Positions 36,167-44,885 of a stretch of DNA of 64,000 nucleotides are shown here, in pieces. This stretch comes from Janthinobacterium sp. 344 (GTDB taxonomy: Bacteria; Pseudomonadota; Gammaproteobacteria; Burkholderiales; Burkholderiaceae_D). Position 1 is the first letter of the stretch; each line of letters opens with the position of its first letter. Under the pieces are notes generated by a model. That model did not search any database, had not been told where the DNA came from, and worked only from the letters and a program-made list of their open reading frames with translations. The stretch spans positions 259,344 to 323,343 of the forward strand of contig NZ_FOKL01000004.1 in NCBI RefSeq assembly GCF_900112025.1. The letters are read 5' to 3'. The translations under genes and the position numbers were made by a program.

Positions 36167-37483
36167 TCAGCCGCGTGCGACGTCATGCAAGGCCTCCACC
36201 AGCCGGTCCAGGTGCGACTCCGGCGTAAAGATGCCCGGCGTCACGCGCACGCAGGCACCCGACGCGAGGCCATCGCGCGGCACGGCAAAGATGCCGTGCC
36301 GCTGCACCAGCTGTTTCGACAAGGCATAACTGTCGGCCACGCTGCTCTTGCCCTTCAACCGGAACGAGGCGATGGCGCTCGTCAAACGCGGATCGCTGGA
36401 CGCCAGCACCTCGATGCCATCGATGGCGCGCGCCGCGTCCACCCAGCGGTTGCGCAGCAACCGCAGCCGCGCCTGCTTGTTGGCCACGCCGATCTGCGCA
36501 TGCAATTCCAGCGCCTTCGGCAAGCTCAGGTAGGCGGCGAAGTTGAGCGTGCCCGTGTGCACGCGCGTACGGATATCGTCGCCGATCTTTTCGCCCAGCC
36601 AGGGATCGATATCGGCCACCCTGCCCCGCTTGATGTAGGCGGCGCCCACGCCCACGGGCGCGCCTATCCATTTGTGCAGGTTGATGCCGGCAAAATCGGC
36701 CTGCAGGTCCGGGATCGTCATGTCCAGCTGGCCAAAGCCGTGTGCCGTATCGACGATCACATCGATGCCCCGTGCGCGCGCCAGGCGGCTGATGTCCGCC
36801 ACGGGCAAGACCATGCCGTTGCGGTGGTTGACGTGCGTGAGCAGCATCAGCTTCAGCTTCGGATGGCGCGCCATGGCGGTGGTATAGGCCGCGATGACAT
36901 TCTCATGCGTAAATGGTTCCGGCATGGCGATGTTGACGACCTCGGCGCCGCGCCGCTGCTGCAGCCAGCGCGTGACGGTGATCATGTTGTCGTAGTCGAT
37001 ATCCGCGTACAGCACCGTGTCGCCGGGCCGCAGGCGGTTGTAGCCGGCGAGCAGCACTTGCAGCGCTTCCGTGGCGCCCCGCGTCAACACGATTTCATCG
37101 GTGGCCACGCCCAGCGCCCTGGCCGCCGCCGCGCGCGCCGCCTCGAAGTCGGCGGGAAAGCGCATGCGCGCATACCAGGCGTTGTCGCGGTTGACCATCG
37201 CCAGTTGCTGCTCGTAATGCGCCAGCACGGGCCGGGCCATCGAACCCCAGAAGGCATTGTCGAGCTGCAGCACGTCCGTGGGCTGATCGTACTGCGCGGC
37301 CACCGCCTGCCAGTAGGCCTGGTTGCTGGCGAGTATTTCTGGCGTGGCGCCGGACGGCACCGCCGGCAATGGCAGCGCCTGCACTGCATCGGCCGCACCG
37401 GTGGCCCCTGCCGAGAAAGGCAGCGCCGCCGCCAGCGATCCCGCGCGCAGCAAGGCGCGGCGTTGTGGATTCATGTTCAACAT
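36167..37483 (-). CDS. Class V aminotransferase-fold PLP enzyme with Tat-like signal (isopenicillin-N-epimerase-like)
   Basis: A 438-residue fold-type I PLP enzyme. The N-terminus, NPQRRALLRAGSLAAALPFS, looks like a twin-arginine signal ending near AGA, so the enzyme may act in the periplasm. The PLP lysine is in NLHKWIGAPVG, with the preceding Asp in DVIVDTAHGFGQLD and TRGATEALQVLLAGYN in the cofactor region, as in isopenicillin-N epimerase and cysteine-desulfurase relatives. It lies 6 nt downstream of a TonB receptor gene and is probably co-transcribed. Substrate unknown. Confidence 0.85.
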   Translation of the reverse strand: MLNMNPQRRALLRAGSLAAALPFSAGATGAADAVQALPLPAVPSGATPEILASNQAYWQAVAAQYDQPTDVLQLDNAFWGSMARPVLAHYEQQLAMVNRDNAWYARMRFPADFEAARAAAARALGVATDEIVLTRGATEALQVLLAGYNRLRPGDTVLYADIDYDNMITVTRWLQQRRGAEVVNIAMPEPFTHENVIAAYTTAMARHPKLKLMLLTHVNHRNGMVLPVADISRLARARGIDVIVDTAHGFGQLDMTIPDLQADFAGINLHKWIGAPVGVGAAYIKRGRVADIDPWLGEKIGDDIRTRVHTGTLNFAAYLSLPKALELHAQIGVANKQARLRLLRNRWVDAARAIDGIEVLASSDPRLTSAIASFRLKGKSSVADSYALSKQLVQRHGIFAVPRDGLASGACVRVTPGIFTPESHLDRLVEALHDVARG

Positions 37484-37489
37484 AGTCCC

Positions 37490-39901
37490 CTAGAATTTCA
37501 CTTTGTATTCGACGTACAGGTTGCGGCCGTCCGTATCGTACGGCGCGTTGCGCGAATAGATCAGACCGCGGCTGGCCTGGAAGGTTGCCTCGTCAGGATA
37601 TTTGTCCAGCACGTTGTCGACGCCGGCGCGGATCGATTGCCTGTCGCTGATCTTGTAGCTGACGGCCAGGTCGAGAAATTGCATGGCGCCGAAGCGCTGG
37701 AAGATATCGCCCGTGGCATTGCCGGAATTGTCCGTCCAGGCGCCGTAGTAGCGCACGCGGGCCAGGGTATTCCAGTTGCCCAGATCATAGTTGCCGCTGA
37801 TGGTGGCTTTCTGGCGCGGCAAGCGTTCCTCGAAGACCTGGCGCTGAGCCGGGTTCGTCACCAGGCTGGAATTGCCGCCATCAACTTTGGTCGTGTTGTA
37901 GTTGTAGGCCAGGGTCAGGTTCAGCTTGCCGTCGCCGATGCGGCTCAGGTGGCTGCCGACGACATCGATGCCGCGCGTGGTGGTGTCGAAGTCATTCGTG
38001 AAATAGCTGACCGAGGTGTAGCGCAGCGGATTCGCCACGCCGGCCGGCACGGCAAACGCGGCGGACGTGCTGAAGCGGTCGCTGACCTTGATGTCATACA
38101 CGTCGACGGAACCGGAGAAGCCGGCCGGCGTCTTCCACGTAAAACCCAGCGACAGGTTTTTCGATTTTTCCGGCTTCAAGGCCTTGGCGCCCAGCAGCAT
38201 GGCCAGCGGATCGTTGTTGGCCAAGCGGCCACTGGTAAACAGCAGCAGGGTCTTGGTGTCGAGACCTTGATTCGTGCTGTTGGTATTCGACTGGCCTGGC
38301 GTTGGCGCGCGGAAACCGGTCGAGTAGGAGCCGCGCAAGGCCATGTCTTCGCTCAGCGCGTAGCGGGCCGACAGCTTGCCGTTGACGGTGCTGCCAAACT
38401 CGGAGAAATGTTCATAGCGGGCCGCCCCGCCCAGGCTCAAAGCCTTGCTGACGGGCACTTCCACGTCCAGGTAGGCGGCATAGCTGTCCTGGCCCCAGCT
38501 GCCGGCCTGGCGGTCGCTGAAACCGGGGGCGCCGTTCGCGTTCGCATCGAGGCCGATGGCCGCGCCAGGGCCCACCAGGTAGGAGGCCGCATCGCCCGCC
38601 TTCACGCCATAGGTTTCATTGCGCGCCTCGGCGCCGAAGGCGATGTTGACCGGTTGCGGCAGGGACGCCACGGGCAATTCATAGTTGAAGTTGGCGTTGA
38701 GGATCTTTTCCGTCTGCGACAACTGGCCCAGGTAGAACGCCGTCGGGCTGCCCGGTCCCATCGAGGCATTGATGGAATTGGCCAGCTTGTAATCGATGCG
38801 GTTGCGGCCCCAGGAGGCGCTCACGTCCCAGCCGAAGCGGTCGTTGACATGGCCGCGCACGCCCGCCACCACCTGGGCATCATCCTGCTCGTTCGAATAG
38901 CTGGGGCTGAAGCCGAGCGGATAGATGCTGCGCAAGTCCCAGCCGGGGAACAGGCTGCTGGTCTTGTACGCGCCCGTGCTGGTGTCCGGATTGCGCCAGT
39001 TGAAATCCGAGGTGCCGTCGCTGCGGCTGAACAGGCCGAAGCCATACAGTTCCGTCGTGTCGGACAGGGCCATGCTGGCATTGAAGCCCACGCGCTTGCT
39101 GTCGAGTTCAGGCTGGCCCCAGCGCTGCACGGGATTCGGCACCTTCAGTTCCGGATGCGCTTGCTGGAAGGCGATCGCGTCGGCGCGCTGGCGCGTGCGC
39201 GAGGTGGGATCGGACTGGGCCAGGGCGCCGAAAAGCGTCGCCTTGCCCGTCTCGCCAAAGGCAAAGCCCGTCTTGAGGTTGACTTCATTGCCCTTGCCAT
39301 CGCCTGCCGAATATTGCGAGTGGTGCACGGCGATTTCCGTGCCCACCGTGTCGTCGAGAATGATGTTGATGACGCCGGCGATCGCGTCGGAACCGTACTG
39401 CGCCGAGGCGCCATCGCGCAGCACTTCGATGCGCTTGATGGCGGAGACGGGAATCTGCGCCAGGTCCGGCGCCTGCGCGCCGCGCGCGCCCAGCAGGGCG
39501 CTGCGATGGAAGCGCTTGCCATTGACCAGCACCAGGGTCTGGTCCGGCGACAGGCCGCGCAAGGTTGCCGGGCGCACGAAGACTTGCCCGTCGGCCATCG
39601 GCAAACGCTGGACCACATACGAGGGAACCAGTTGCGCCAGCACGTCGTTCAAGTCCGACGATTCGACGGCGCCGATATCGTCGCGGTTGAACACATCCAC
39701 GGGCGCCATGGTATCGAATTGCGTGCGGTTGCTGCCGCGCGTGCCCGTGACGATCACGGCTTGCGGGGCGTCAAGGGAGTCGCCGGCGGATGCGGGAGCG
39801 GCGGGCGCCTCGCCATGGGCTTGGGCAGGATTGGCGAACACGGCGGTCATGGCACACATCAGGGCCACCGCGCGGGCGATGCGGGTACGGGAACAGGTCA
39901 T
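37490..39901 (-). CDS. TonB-dependent outer-membrane receptor
   Basis: An 803-residue receptor with a signal peptide (about 1-28, AQA), plug domain (about 45-180) with IKRIEVLRDGASAQYGSDAIAG, and a large beta-barrel ending in VEYKVKF with terminal Phe. RGLSPDQTLVLVNGKRFH is the usual plug motif. No carboxypeptidase-like N-terminal extension is present, so it is not a SusC type. Its ligand is unknown; the co-transcribed PLP enzyme suggests an amino-acid-derived or siderophore-like substrate. No clear Shine-Dalgarno sequence is seen before the ATG. Confidence 0.92.
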   Translation of the reverse strand: MTCSRTRIARAVALMCAMTAVFANPAQAHGEAPAAPASAGDSLDAPQAVIVTGTRGSNRTQFDTMAPVDVFNRDDIGAVESSDLNDVLAQLVPSYVVQRLPMADGQVFVRPATLRGLSPDQTLVLVNGKRFHRSALLGARGAQAPDLAQIPVSAIKRIEVLRDGASAQYGSDAIAGVINIILDDTVGTEIAVHHSQYSAGDGKGNEVNLKTGFAFGETGKATLFGALAQSDPTSRTRQRADAIAFQQAHPELKVPNPVQRWGQPELDSKRVGFNASMALSDTTELYGFGLFSRSDGTSDFNWRNPDTSTGAYKTSSLFPGWDLRSIYPLGFSPSYSNEQDDAQVVAGVRGHVNDRFGWDVSASWGRNRIDYKLANSINASMGPGSPTAFYLGQLSQTEKILNANFNYELPVASLPQPVNIAFGAEARNETYGVKAGDAASYLVGPGAAIGLDANANGAPGFSDRQAGSWGQDSYAAYLDVEVPVSKALSLGGAARYEHFSEFGSTVNGKLSARYALSEDMALRGSYSTGFRAPTPGQSNTNSTNQGLDTKTLLLFTSGRLANNDPLAMLLGAKALKPEKSKNLSLGFTWKTPAGFSGSVDVYDIKVSDRFSTSAAFAVPAGVANPLRYTSVSYFTNDFDTTTRGIDVVGSHLSRIGDGKLNLTLAYNYNTTKVDGGNSSLVTNPAQRQVFEERLPRQKATISGNYDLGNWNTLARVRYYGAWTDNSGNATGDIFQRFGAMQFLDLAVSYKISDRQSIRAGVDNVLDKYPDEATFQASRGLIYSRNAPYDTDGRNLYVEYKVKF

Positions 39902-40305
39902 GGGGAAAGTCGCTTGGCAGGTTGGATCAACAACGACGCGTCACTGCAAGACTCGCATCTTGCATGAAATATCACGAAGTTCGGCTTACTTACATTAAAA
40001 GCATCTAATTTGCGCAGATAACGTCCGATGGCCACATCATACGAAGGCAATATTTCACCCGTATGACGTGCTGATCACTGCGGGACAATACCGCAGGCAC
40101 ATTGCCGAAGGGACAGGGCCAAGCGGCACGCTGCCTCACCCAGGCATCCTGGATTTCATTCAGGCGTACAGAGCCGCATGGCAGCGGTTTCAGAGGAGAC
40201 ATGCAGCGAAGCAAGAGACAATTCGATAGATTTCCTACAATCAACACTCCCTATAATGCGGCGGCGCAACGACACGCATTCTTGTCGCTATATTAGGTTG
40301 TGAAG
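39902..40305. promoter_or_regulatory. 404-nt divergent intergenic region; perfect -10 box before the lipoprotein gene
   Basis: The region between the TonB receptor and the lipoprotein holds no supportable gene; short frames on both strands lack ribosome sites and family features. It is locally AT-richer (39960-40060 and 40200-40300). A perfect TATAAT at 40252-40257 points toward the lipoprotein gene, but no good -35 lies 16-18 nt upstream. Confidence 0.4.
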
Positions 40306-41304
40306 ATGAAGAAACAGACCATATTGTGCGCTCTTGTCAGCTTGCTCGCCGCTTGCGGTGGCGGCGGTGGCGGCGGTGGTAACGGCGGCAATGGCAGCAG
40401 TCCGGATCCTAAACCGGTGGTGCCACCCGCACCGGTGCTGGCATCCATCAATGCAGCTGATGCATTAAAGAAATTCCTGGGCAGCGATCTGACCATGACG
40501 AATCTGGAATCCAATGATGGCTATCTGGGAATGGCAACCTTGATCGTCAGTCAGGAATTCGGACAGCCTGCGCCATTCGTGACCAATGGCGTATCGCAGC
40601 AAGCAGCGTCCGTCAAAGTCATTTCACTGTTGCGTAGTAATGCCAGCGGCAAGCTGCTATACCGAAACACCTGGAAACTGCACCTGGACGCGAATATGCA
40701 GCCCATCGGTATGGCACTCGGCTATGCCGATGCCGGCTACAAGGCATGCATGTCCGTCACAAGCAGCAATACCTTGCCCACTCTCAGCAATGCGTCCGGC
40801 ACGTATTTTTCGGGTGTCCAAACGTCGGCGTATGTCGAGGGTTTCAAGGCGGGAAAATACGCGAATTACTGCGATCCAAGCGCCACGACGCTCACCAACG
40901 TAGAGTGGTCAGTTGCCGCGGGTGCGCCGAATCCCTATTTCTGCCTGAGCATGCCTGGCAGCATGTCCACGGCCAAGACGAGAATGTGCATACCGGTCGA
41001 TGCGGCGGGCACGCAGAATAATTCCGCATGGATTCGACTCTACAACCCGGATGGCAGTGTCGCCATCGACTACAAGAACACGGCCCTGAATAAGCCGATT
41101 GAACAGCTGGGCACCGCCGTCGATGCCAACAATTATTGGTACGGCGCCGTTTGGCGTCCGCTGGACGGCTATGTCTACCAGCGCTACCAGGACAGCAAAT
41201 TTGCATCCGAGCAAGCGTGCAGGGACCAGACCACGATTAACTGGAAAGCCACTTGGGACGCCACGAATATTGCGTGGATGTGCGTCAACGTCAAATCGAC
41301 GTAA
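40306..41304 (+). CDS. Putative lipoprotein with poly-glycine linker, unknown function
   Basis: A 332-residue protein with a lipoprotein signal (lipobox LAAC, Cys about 17) followed at once by eight Gly and an Asn/Gly/Ser/Pro linker to about residue 45. The globular part is Cys-, Trp- and Tyr-containing (YKACMSV, YANYCDPS, PYFCLSMPG, TRMCIPVD, ACRDQTT, AWMCVN), with Cys spacing that suggests several disulfides. I recognise no family. Base composition looks lower in GC than the neighbours. ATG 40306 is preferred; a GTG two codons earlier is possible. It is probably exposed on the outer membrane. Confidence 0.72.
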   Translation: MKKQTILCALVSLLAACGGGGGGGGNGGNGSSPDPKPVVPPAPVLASINAADALKKFLGSDLTMTNLESNDGYLGMATLIVSQEFGQPAPFVTNGVSQQAASVKVISLLRSNASGKLLYRNTWKLHLDANMQPIGMALGYADAGYKACMSVTSSNTLPTLSNASGTYFSGVQTSAYVEGFKAGKYANYCDPSATTLTNVEWSVAAGAPNPYFCLSMPGSMSTAKTRMCIPVDAAGTQNNSAWIRLYNPDGSVAIDYKNTALNKPIEQLGTAVDANNYWYGAVWRPLDGYVYQRYQDSKFASEQACRDQTTINWKATWDATNIAWMCVNVKST

Positions 41305-41321
41305 GACGGTAAAGTAGTATC

Positions 41322-41357
41322 CCCCATCCTGCCTGCAACCATGCCGGCAGGATGGGG
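41322..41357. terminator. Bidirectional terminator between convergent genes
   Basis: A perfect 12-bp stem CCCCATCCTGCC / GGCAGGATGGGG with a 12-nt loop fills most of the gap between the lipoprotein gene and pmbA, which end toward each other. No long U-run is seen. Confidence 0.58.
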
Positions 41358-41373
41358 CGACTCAGGGCAGGTT

Positions 41374-42726
41374 TCAACCGCCCGCCACCACCATGCTCTC
41401 GATGAGGATGGACCCGGTCTGCTTGGTGCCACGGCGCAACACGTCGGCGCCGACTGCAACGATGTTGCGCAGCATGTCCTTCATGTTGCCGGCGATGGTG
41501 ATTTCTTCCACCGGATACTGGATCACGCCGTTTTCCACCCAGAAACCAGAGGCGCCGCGCGAATAGTCGCCCGTCACGTAGTTGGTTCCTTGTCCCATCA
41601 GTTCCGTCACCAGCAAGCCCGTGCCCAGCTTTTTCAGCATGGCAACGAAATCATCGGTGGCGGCCGTCTCGGTCGAGGTCAGGTACAGATTGTGCGAGCC
41701 GCCCGCGTTGCCCGTGGTCTGCATGCCCAGCTTGCGCGCCGTGTAAGTCGACAGGAAATAGCCTTGCACCACGCCATCTTTCACCACGTCGCGGCTGACG
41801 GTTTTCACGCCCTCCTCGTCGAACGGCGCCGAACCGACGCCGCCGATCACGTGCGGGTCTTCGAAGATCTGCACGTGCGACGGCAGCACCTGCGTGCCCA
41901 AGGAATCCAGCAGGAAAGTGGACTTGCGGTACAGGGCGCCGCCCGACGTCGCTTGCACATAGGTACCCAGCAAACCGGCGGCCAAGGGCGCCTCGAACAG
42001 CACGGGACAGGTGCGCGTGCCCAGCTTGCGCGCGTTCAGGCGCGACAGGGCGCGCTCGGCGGCGTAGCGACCGATGGCTTCCGGACTGGACATTTTGGAC
42101 GCATCGCGCACGGACGAATACCAGTCGTCGCGCTGCATCTTCGCGCCCTTGCCGGCGATGGGCGCCACGGACAGGGTGTGGCGCGAAAACGGATAGCCGC
42201 CGATGAAGCCGCGCGAATTGGCGGAAACAAAGTGCGATTGCTGCACGTGCACGCCCGCGCCTTCGCTGTTGGTGATGCGCGGATCGACGGCAAAGGCGGC
42301 CGCTTCGGCGCGCTGGGCCAGCACGACGGCTTCCTCGGCGGAAATGCGCCATGGATAAAACAGTTGCAGGTCGCGGGGCGCCATTTCCAGCAACTCGGCG
42401 TCGGCCAGGCCCGCGCAATCGTCCTCGGCCGTGAAGCGGGCGATGTTGTAGGCGGCGTCCACCGTGGCGCGCAGGGCCGACGGGGAAAAGTCGGAGGTGC
42501 TGGCATTGCCGCGTTTCTTGCCGACAAACACGGTCACGCCCATGCCCTTGTCCTTGTTTTGCTCGATCGTCTCGATCTTGCCTTTTCGGACAGACACGGA
42601 CAAGCCGCCCCCTTCGCTGACTTCGACGGCGGCATCGGTGCCGCCCGCTTCCCGCGCAAAAGACAACACATCACGGGCCAGTTGCTGCAATTGCTCTTGA
42701 CTATGGGTAAATACGGAGTCGTTCAT
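41374..42726 (-). CDS. pmbA: PmbA/TldE metalloprotease-like protein
   Basis: A 450-residue member of the TldD/PmbA family, which with TldD processes peptides (microcin B17, CcdA) and is widely conserved. Family features include KGMGVTVFVGKKRGNAST, EAPLAAGLLGTYVQATSGG, GLLVTELMGQGTNYVTGDYS and RGASGFWVENG. As in other PmbA proteins, the HEXXH of TldD is absent, so it is likely the non-catalytic partner. ATG at 42726 is chosen for length; the divergent yjgA neighbour is the usual proteobacterial arrangement. tldD is not in the window. Confidence 0.93.
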   Translation of the reverse strand: MNDSVFTHSQEQLQQLARDVLSFAREAGGTDAAVEVSEGGGLSVSVRKGKIETIEQNKDKGMGVTVFVGKKRGNASTSDFSPSALRATVDAAYNIARFTAEDDCAGLADAELLEMAPRDLQLFYPWRISAEEAVVLAQRAEAAAFAVDPRITNSEGAGVHVQQSHFVSANSRGFIGGYPFSRHTLSVAPIAGKGAKMQRDDWYSSVRDASKMSSPEAIGRYAAERALSRLNARKLGTRTCPVLFEAPLAAGLLGTYVQATSGGALYRKSTFLLDSLGTQVLPSHVQIFEDPHVIGGVGSAPFDEEGVKTVSRDVVKDGVVQGYFLSTYTARKLGMQTTGNAGGSHNLYLTSTETAATDDFVAMLKKLGTGLLVTELMGQGTNYVTGDYSRGASGFWVENGVIQYPVEEITIAGNMKDMLRNIVAVGADVLRRGTKQTGSILIESMVVAGG

Positions 42727-42822
42727 GCGCTGTTTTCTTCGGAAAGCCGCTAAAACGGTTATCATAGCAGTCGTTTACAGTTTACAGGAGCGGTCCACAA
42801 GTCCTCTCCCGCCTTATATATC

Positions 42823-43422
42823 ATGCCAAATCCAAACCGGGGAGCTTGCGGCTTCCAATCCACCGAATTCGAACAGGAATATGAACGTCCTTCGAAGTCG
42901 GAACTCAAGCGCCAGATGACCGTCCTGCAAAAGCTGGGCGAAGAACTTGTCAATGAGGCACGTGACCGCGTCAAGCGCGTCCCGATGCCGGAAGACGTGC
43001 GCGACGCCATTCTCGAGTGCCAGCAGATCAAGGATCACGAAGGCCGCCGCCGCCAGCTGCAATACGTGGGCAAGAAAATGCGCACCCTGGACGAGGAAGA
43101 AGTGGCCGCCATCCAGCGCACCATCGATAGCTGGAAAGGCTTGTCGAAAGCCGACACGGCGAACATGCACGCGATGGAACGCCGCCGCGACAAGCTCTTG
43201 ACGGACGACAAGGCATTGACCGTCTTGTTGTCGGAAAACCCGGAACTGGACGTGCAGCACCTGCGCACCCTGATCCGCAATGCCCGCAAGGAGCAGGCCG
43301 AGAACAAGCCGCCGAAAGCCTACCGTGAAATCTTCCAGATCTTGAAAGAGATCGCCAAGAAGAACAACAGCGGCAAGAAAGACGCCGATGAAGATGACGT
43401 TGAAGGCGACGAAGACGAATAA
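42823..43422 (+). CDS. yjgA: YjgA/DarP family ribosome-associated protein
   Basis: A 199-residue DUF615 protein, a factor associated with late 50S ribosomal subunit assembly. The family features are the start of the domain, ERPSKSELKRQMTVLQKLGE, then LPMPEDVRDAI-like VPMPEDVRDAILECQQI and HEGRRRQLQYVGKKMR, and an acidic C-terminal tail (DADEDDVEGDEDE). Divergent from pmbA with about 96 nt between, shared with many proteobacteria. It is followed by a palindromic repeat and a strong terminator. Confidence 0.93.
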   Translation: MPNPNRGACGFQSTEFEQEYERPSKSELKRQMTVLQKLGEELVNEARDRVKRVPMPEDVRDAILECQQIKDHEGRRRQLQYVGKKMRTLDEEEVAAIQRTIDSWKGLSKADTANMHAMERRRDKLLTDDKALTVLLSENPELDVQHLRTLIRNARKEQAENKPPKAYREIFQILKEIAKKNNSGKKDADEDDVEGDEDE

Positions 43423-43438
43423 ACCCCAGCCAAAGACT

Positions 43439-43465
43439 GGGGTCGTACCCTGAGGGTACGACCCC
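43439..43465. repeat. Dispersed palindromic repeat, copy F
   Basis: Perfect inverted repeat GGGGTCGTACCC with loop TGA, starting 16 nt after the yjgA stop. The variable triplet is CGT/ACG, a third compensated version. Flanks AACCCCAGCCAAAG and CTTTTGCACTTGGGTT form an outer imperfect inverted repeat. Confidence 0.9.
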
Positions 43466-43486
43466 GGCTTTTGCACTTGGGTTGGC

Positions 43487-43513
43487 AAAAACCGGGATCA
43501 TCCCGGTTTTTTT
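43487..43513 (+). terminator. Rho-independent terminator after yjgA
   Basis: Stem AAAAACCGGGA / TCCCGGTTTTT with a 3-nt loop TCA and a run of seven T. It lies 22 nt after repeat copy F and ends 20 nt before the mog ATG, so mog probably has its own promoter within or after this stretch, or depends on read-through. Confidence 0.85.
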
Positions 43514-43533
43514 ACGACATAGACAGGTGCCCC

Positions 43534-44163
43534 ATGACCACTCTCGAAGACGAATTGATTATCGGCCTCGTGTCGATTTCGGACCGCGCCAGCGGCGGCG
43601 TGTATGAAGACCAGGGTATCCCGGCCCTGGAAAGCTGGCTGGCCGCCGCCATCCGCACGCCGTTCCGCCTGGAAAAGCGCTTGATCCCGGACGAGCGTTC
43701 GCAGATCGAAAACACCCTGATCGACATGGTCGACCTGAACCATTGCCACCTGATCCTGACGACGGGCGGCACGGGGCCGGCGCGGCGCGATGTGACGCCC
43801 GATGCCACCCTGTCGGTCGGGAGCAAGGAAATGCCCGGTTTCGGCGAACAGATGCGCCAGATCAGCCTGCAATTCGTGCCGACGGCGATTCTGTCGCGCC
43901 AGGTGGCCGTGATCCGCGAGACGCCCGAGCGCGCTTGCCTGATCATGAACCTGCCGGGCCAGCCGAAAGCCATCAAGGAAACCCTGGAGGGCTTGAAAGA
44001 CGCCGACGGCGTGCAACTGGTGAACGGCATCTTTGCCGCCGTGCCGTATTGCATCGACCTCATCGGTGGCCCCTACATGGAAACCGACCCGGCCATCTGC
44101 AAGGCCTTCCGTCCCAAATCGGCGCTGCGTCCGGCGCAACCTTTACCTGAGGAAAATACATGA
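43534..44163 (+). CDS. mog: MogA: molybdopterin adenylyltransferase
   Basis: Activates molybdopterin by adenylylation for molybdenum insertion in cofactor synthesis. The 209-residue protein contains the MogA signatures GLVSISDRASGGVYEDQG, LTTGGTGPARRDVTPDAT, EMPGFGEQMRQISL and NLPGQPKAIKETLEGL. ATG at 43534 follows AGACAGGTGCCCC. It overlaps the next gene as ATGA, giving a mog-esterase unit. No other Moco genes are nearby. Confidence 0.96.
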   Translation: MTTLEDELIIGLVSISDRASGGVYEDQGIPALESWLAAAIRTPFRLEKRLIPDERSQIENTLIDMVDLNHCHLILTTGGTGPARRDVTPDATLSVGSKEMPGFGEQMRQISLQFVPTAILSRQVAVIRETPERACLIMNLPGQPKAIKETLEGLKDADGVQLVNGIFAAVPYCIDLIGGPYMETDPAICKAFRPKSALRPAQPLPEENT

Positions 44164-44828
44164 GCACTTTGCTGGAAACCATCGAACTCGACAGCGCACC
44201 GAACCCTACCGTCTCCATCATCTGGATGCACGGCCTGGGCGCCGACGGCAACGACTTCGTGCCGCTGGTCAAAGAGCTCGACCTGCGCGGCTGCCCCGCC
44301 ATCCGCTTCATTTTCCCCAGCGCCGGCACCATGCCCGTCACCATCAACAACGGCTATGTGATGCGGGCCTGGTACGACATCCTCGTGAGCGACCTGGTGC
44401 GCCGCGAAGACGAGGCCGGCCTGCGCGCCTCGCAAGGACAAATTGAGGCGCTGATCGCGCGCGAAAAGGCGCGTGGCATTCCCGCCAGCCGCATCATCCT
44501 GGCCGGTTTCTCGCAAGGCTGCGCCATGACCCTGCAAACGGGCTTGCGCCACCCGGAGCCGCTGGCAGGCCTGATGTGCCTGTCCGGCTACCTGCCGCTG
44601 GCCGACAAGACGGCGGCGGAGCGCACGCCAGCCAGCTTGGCAACACCGATCTTCATGGCCCACGGCACGGCCGACCCGGTGGTGCCGCTCGCCCGCGCGC
44701 AGCAGTCGCGCGACTTGCTGACCAGCATGGGGTACAAGGTGGAATGGCACGAGTACCGGATGCAGCACTCGCTGTGCCAGGAAGAGATCGACGCCATCGG
44801 CGCGTGGCTGAAAAAAGTGCTCGTCTGA
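44160..44828 (+). CDS. Alpha/beta-hydrolase carboxylesterase / phospholipase family
   Basis: A 222-residue esterase of the Abhydrolase_2 family. The nucleophile elbow GFSQGCAMT holds Ser (about 118), the acid is Asp in GTADPVVPL and the base is His in RMQHSLCQEE; IIWMHGLGADGNDF forms the oxyanion region. There is no signal peptide, so it is probably cytoplasmic. Close in form to bacterial YpfH/EstB enzymes hydrolysing short-chain esters. It starts by ATGA overlap with mog. Confidence 0.92.
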   Translation: MSTLLETIELDSAPNPTVSIIWMHGLGADGNDFVPLVKELDLRGCPAIRFIFPSAGTMPVTINNGYVMRAWYDILVSDLVRREDEAGLRASQGQIEALIAREKARGIPASRIILAGFSQGCAMTLQTGLRHPEPLAGLMCLSGYLPLADKTAAERTPASLATPIFMAHGTADPVVPLARAQQSRDLLTSMGYKVEWHEYRMQHSLCQEEIDAIGAWLKKVLV

Positions 44829-44834
44829 AGCAAA

Positions 44835-44860
44835 CAAGGCGCGGCTCGCGCCACGCCTTG
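44835..44860. terminator. Convergent terminator-like hairpin
   Basis: Stem CAAGGCG / CGCCTTG, then a C.A mismatch and GGC / GCC, loop TCGC, in the gap between the convergent esterase and decarboxylase-family genes. No U-run. Confidence 0.45.
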
Positions 44861-44885
44861 CCGTCCTGCCCCGCCTGACGCTTGC

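Noticed and set aside
36185..39967. Plus-strand open frame of 1260 codons opposite the PLP enzyme and TonB receptor
   Set aside because: Shadow of two clear genes; low-complexity Arg/Gly/Val/His composition and no motif.
40005..40296. Two short overlapping frames (80 and 64 codons) in the TonB-lipoprotein gap
   Set aside because: No ribosome site, no hydrophobic or family pattern, and they occupy opposite strands of the same DNA.
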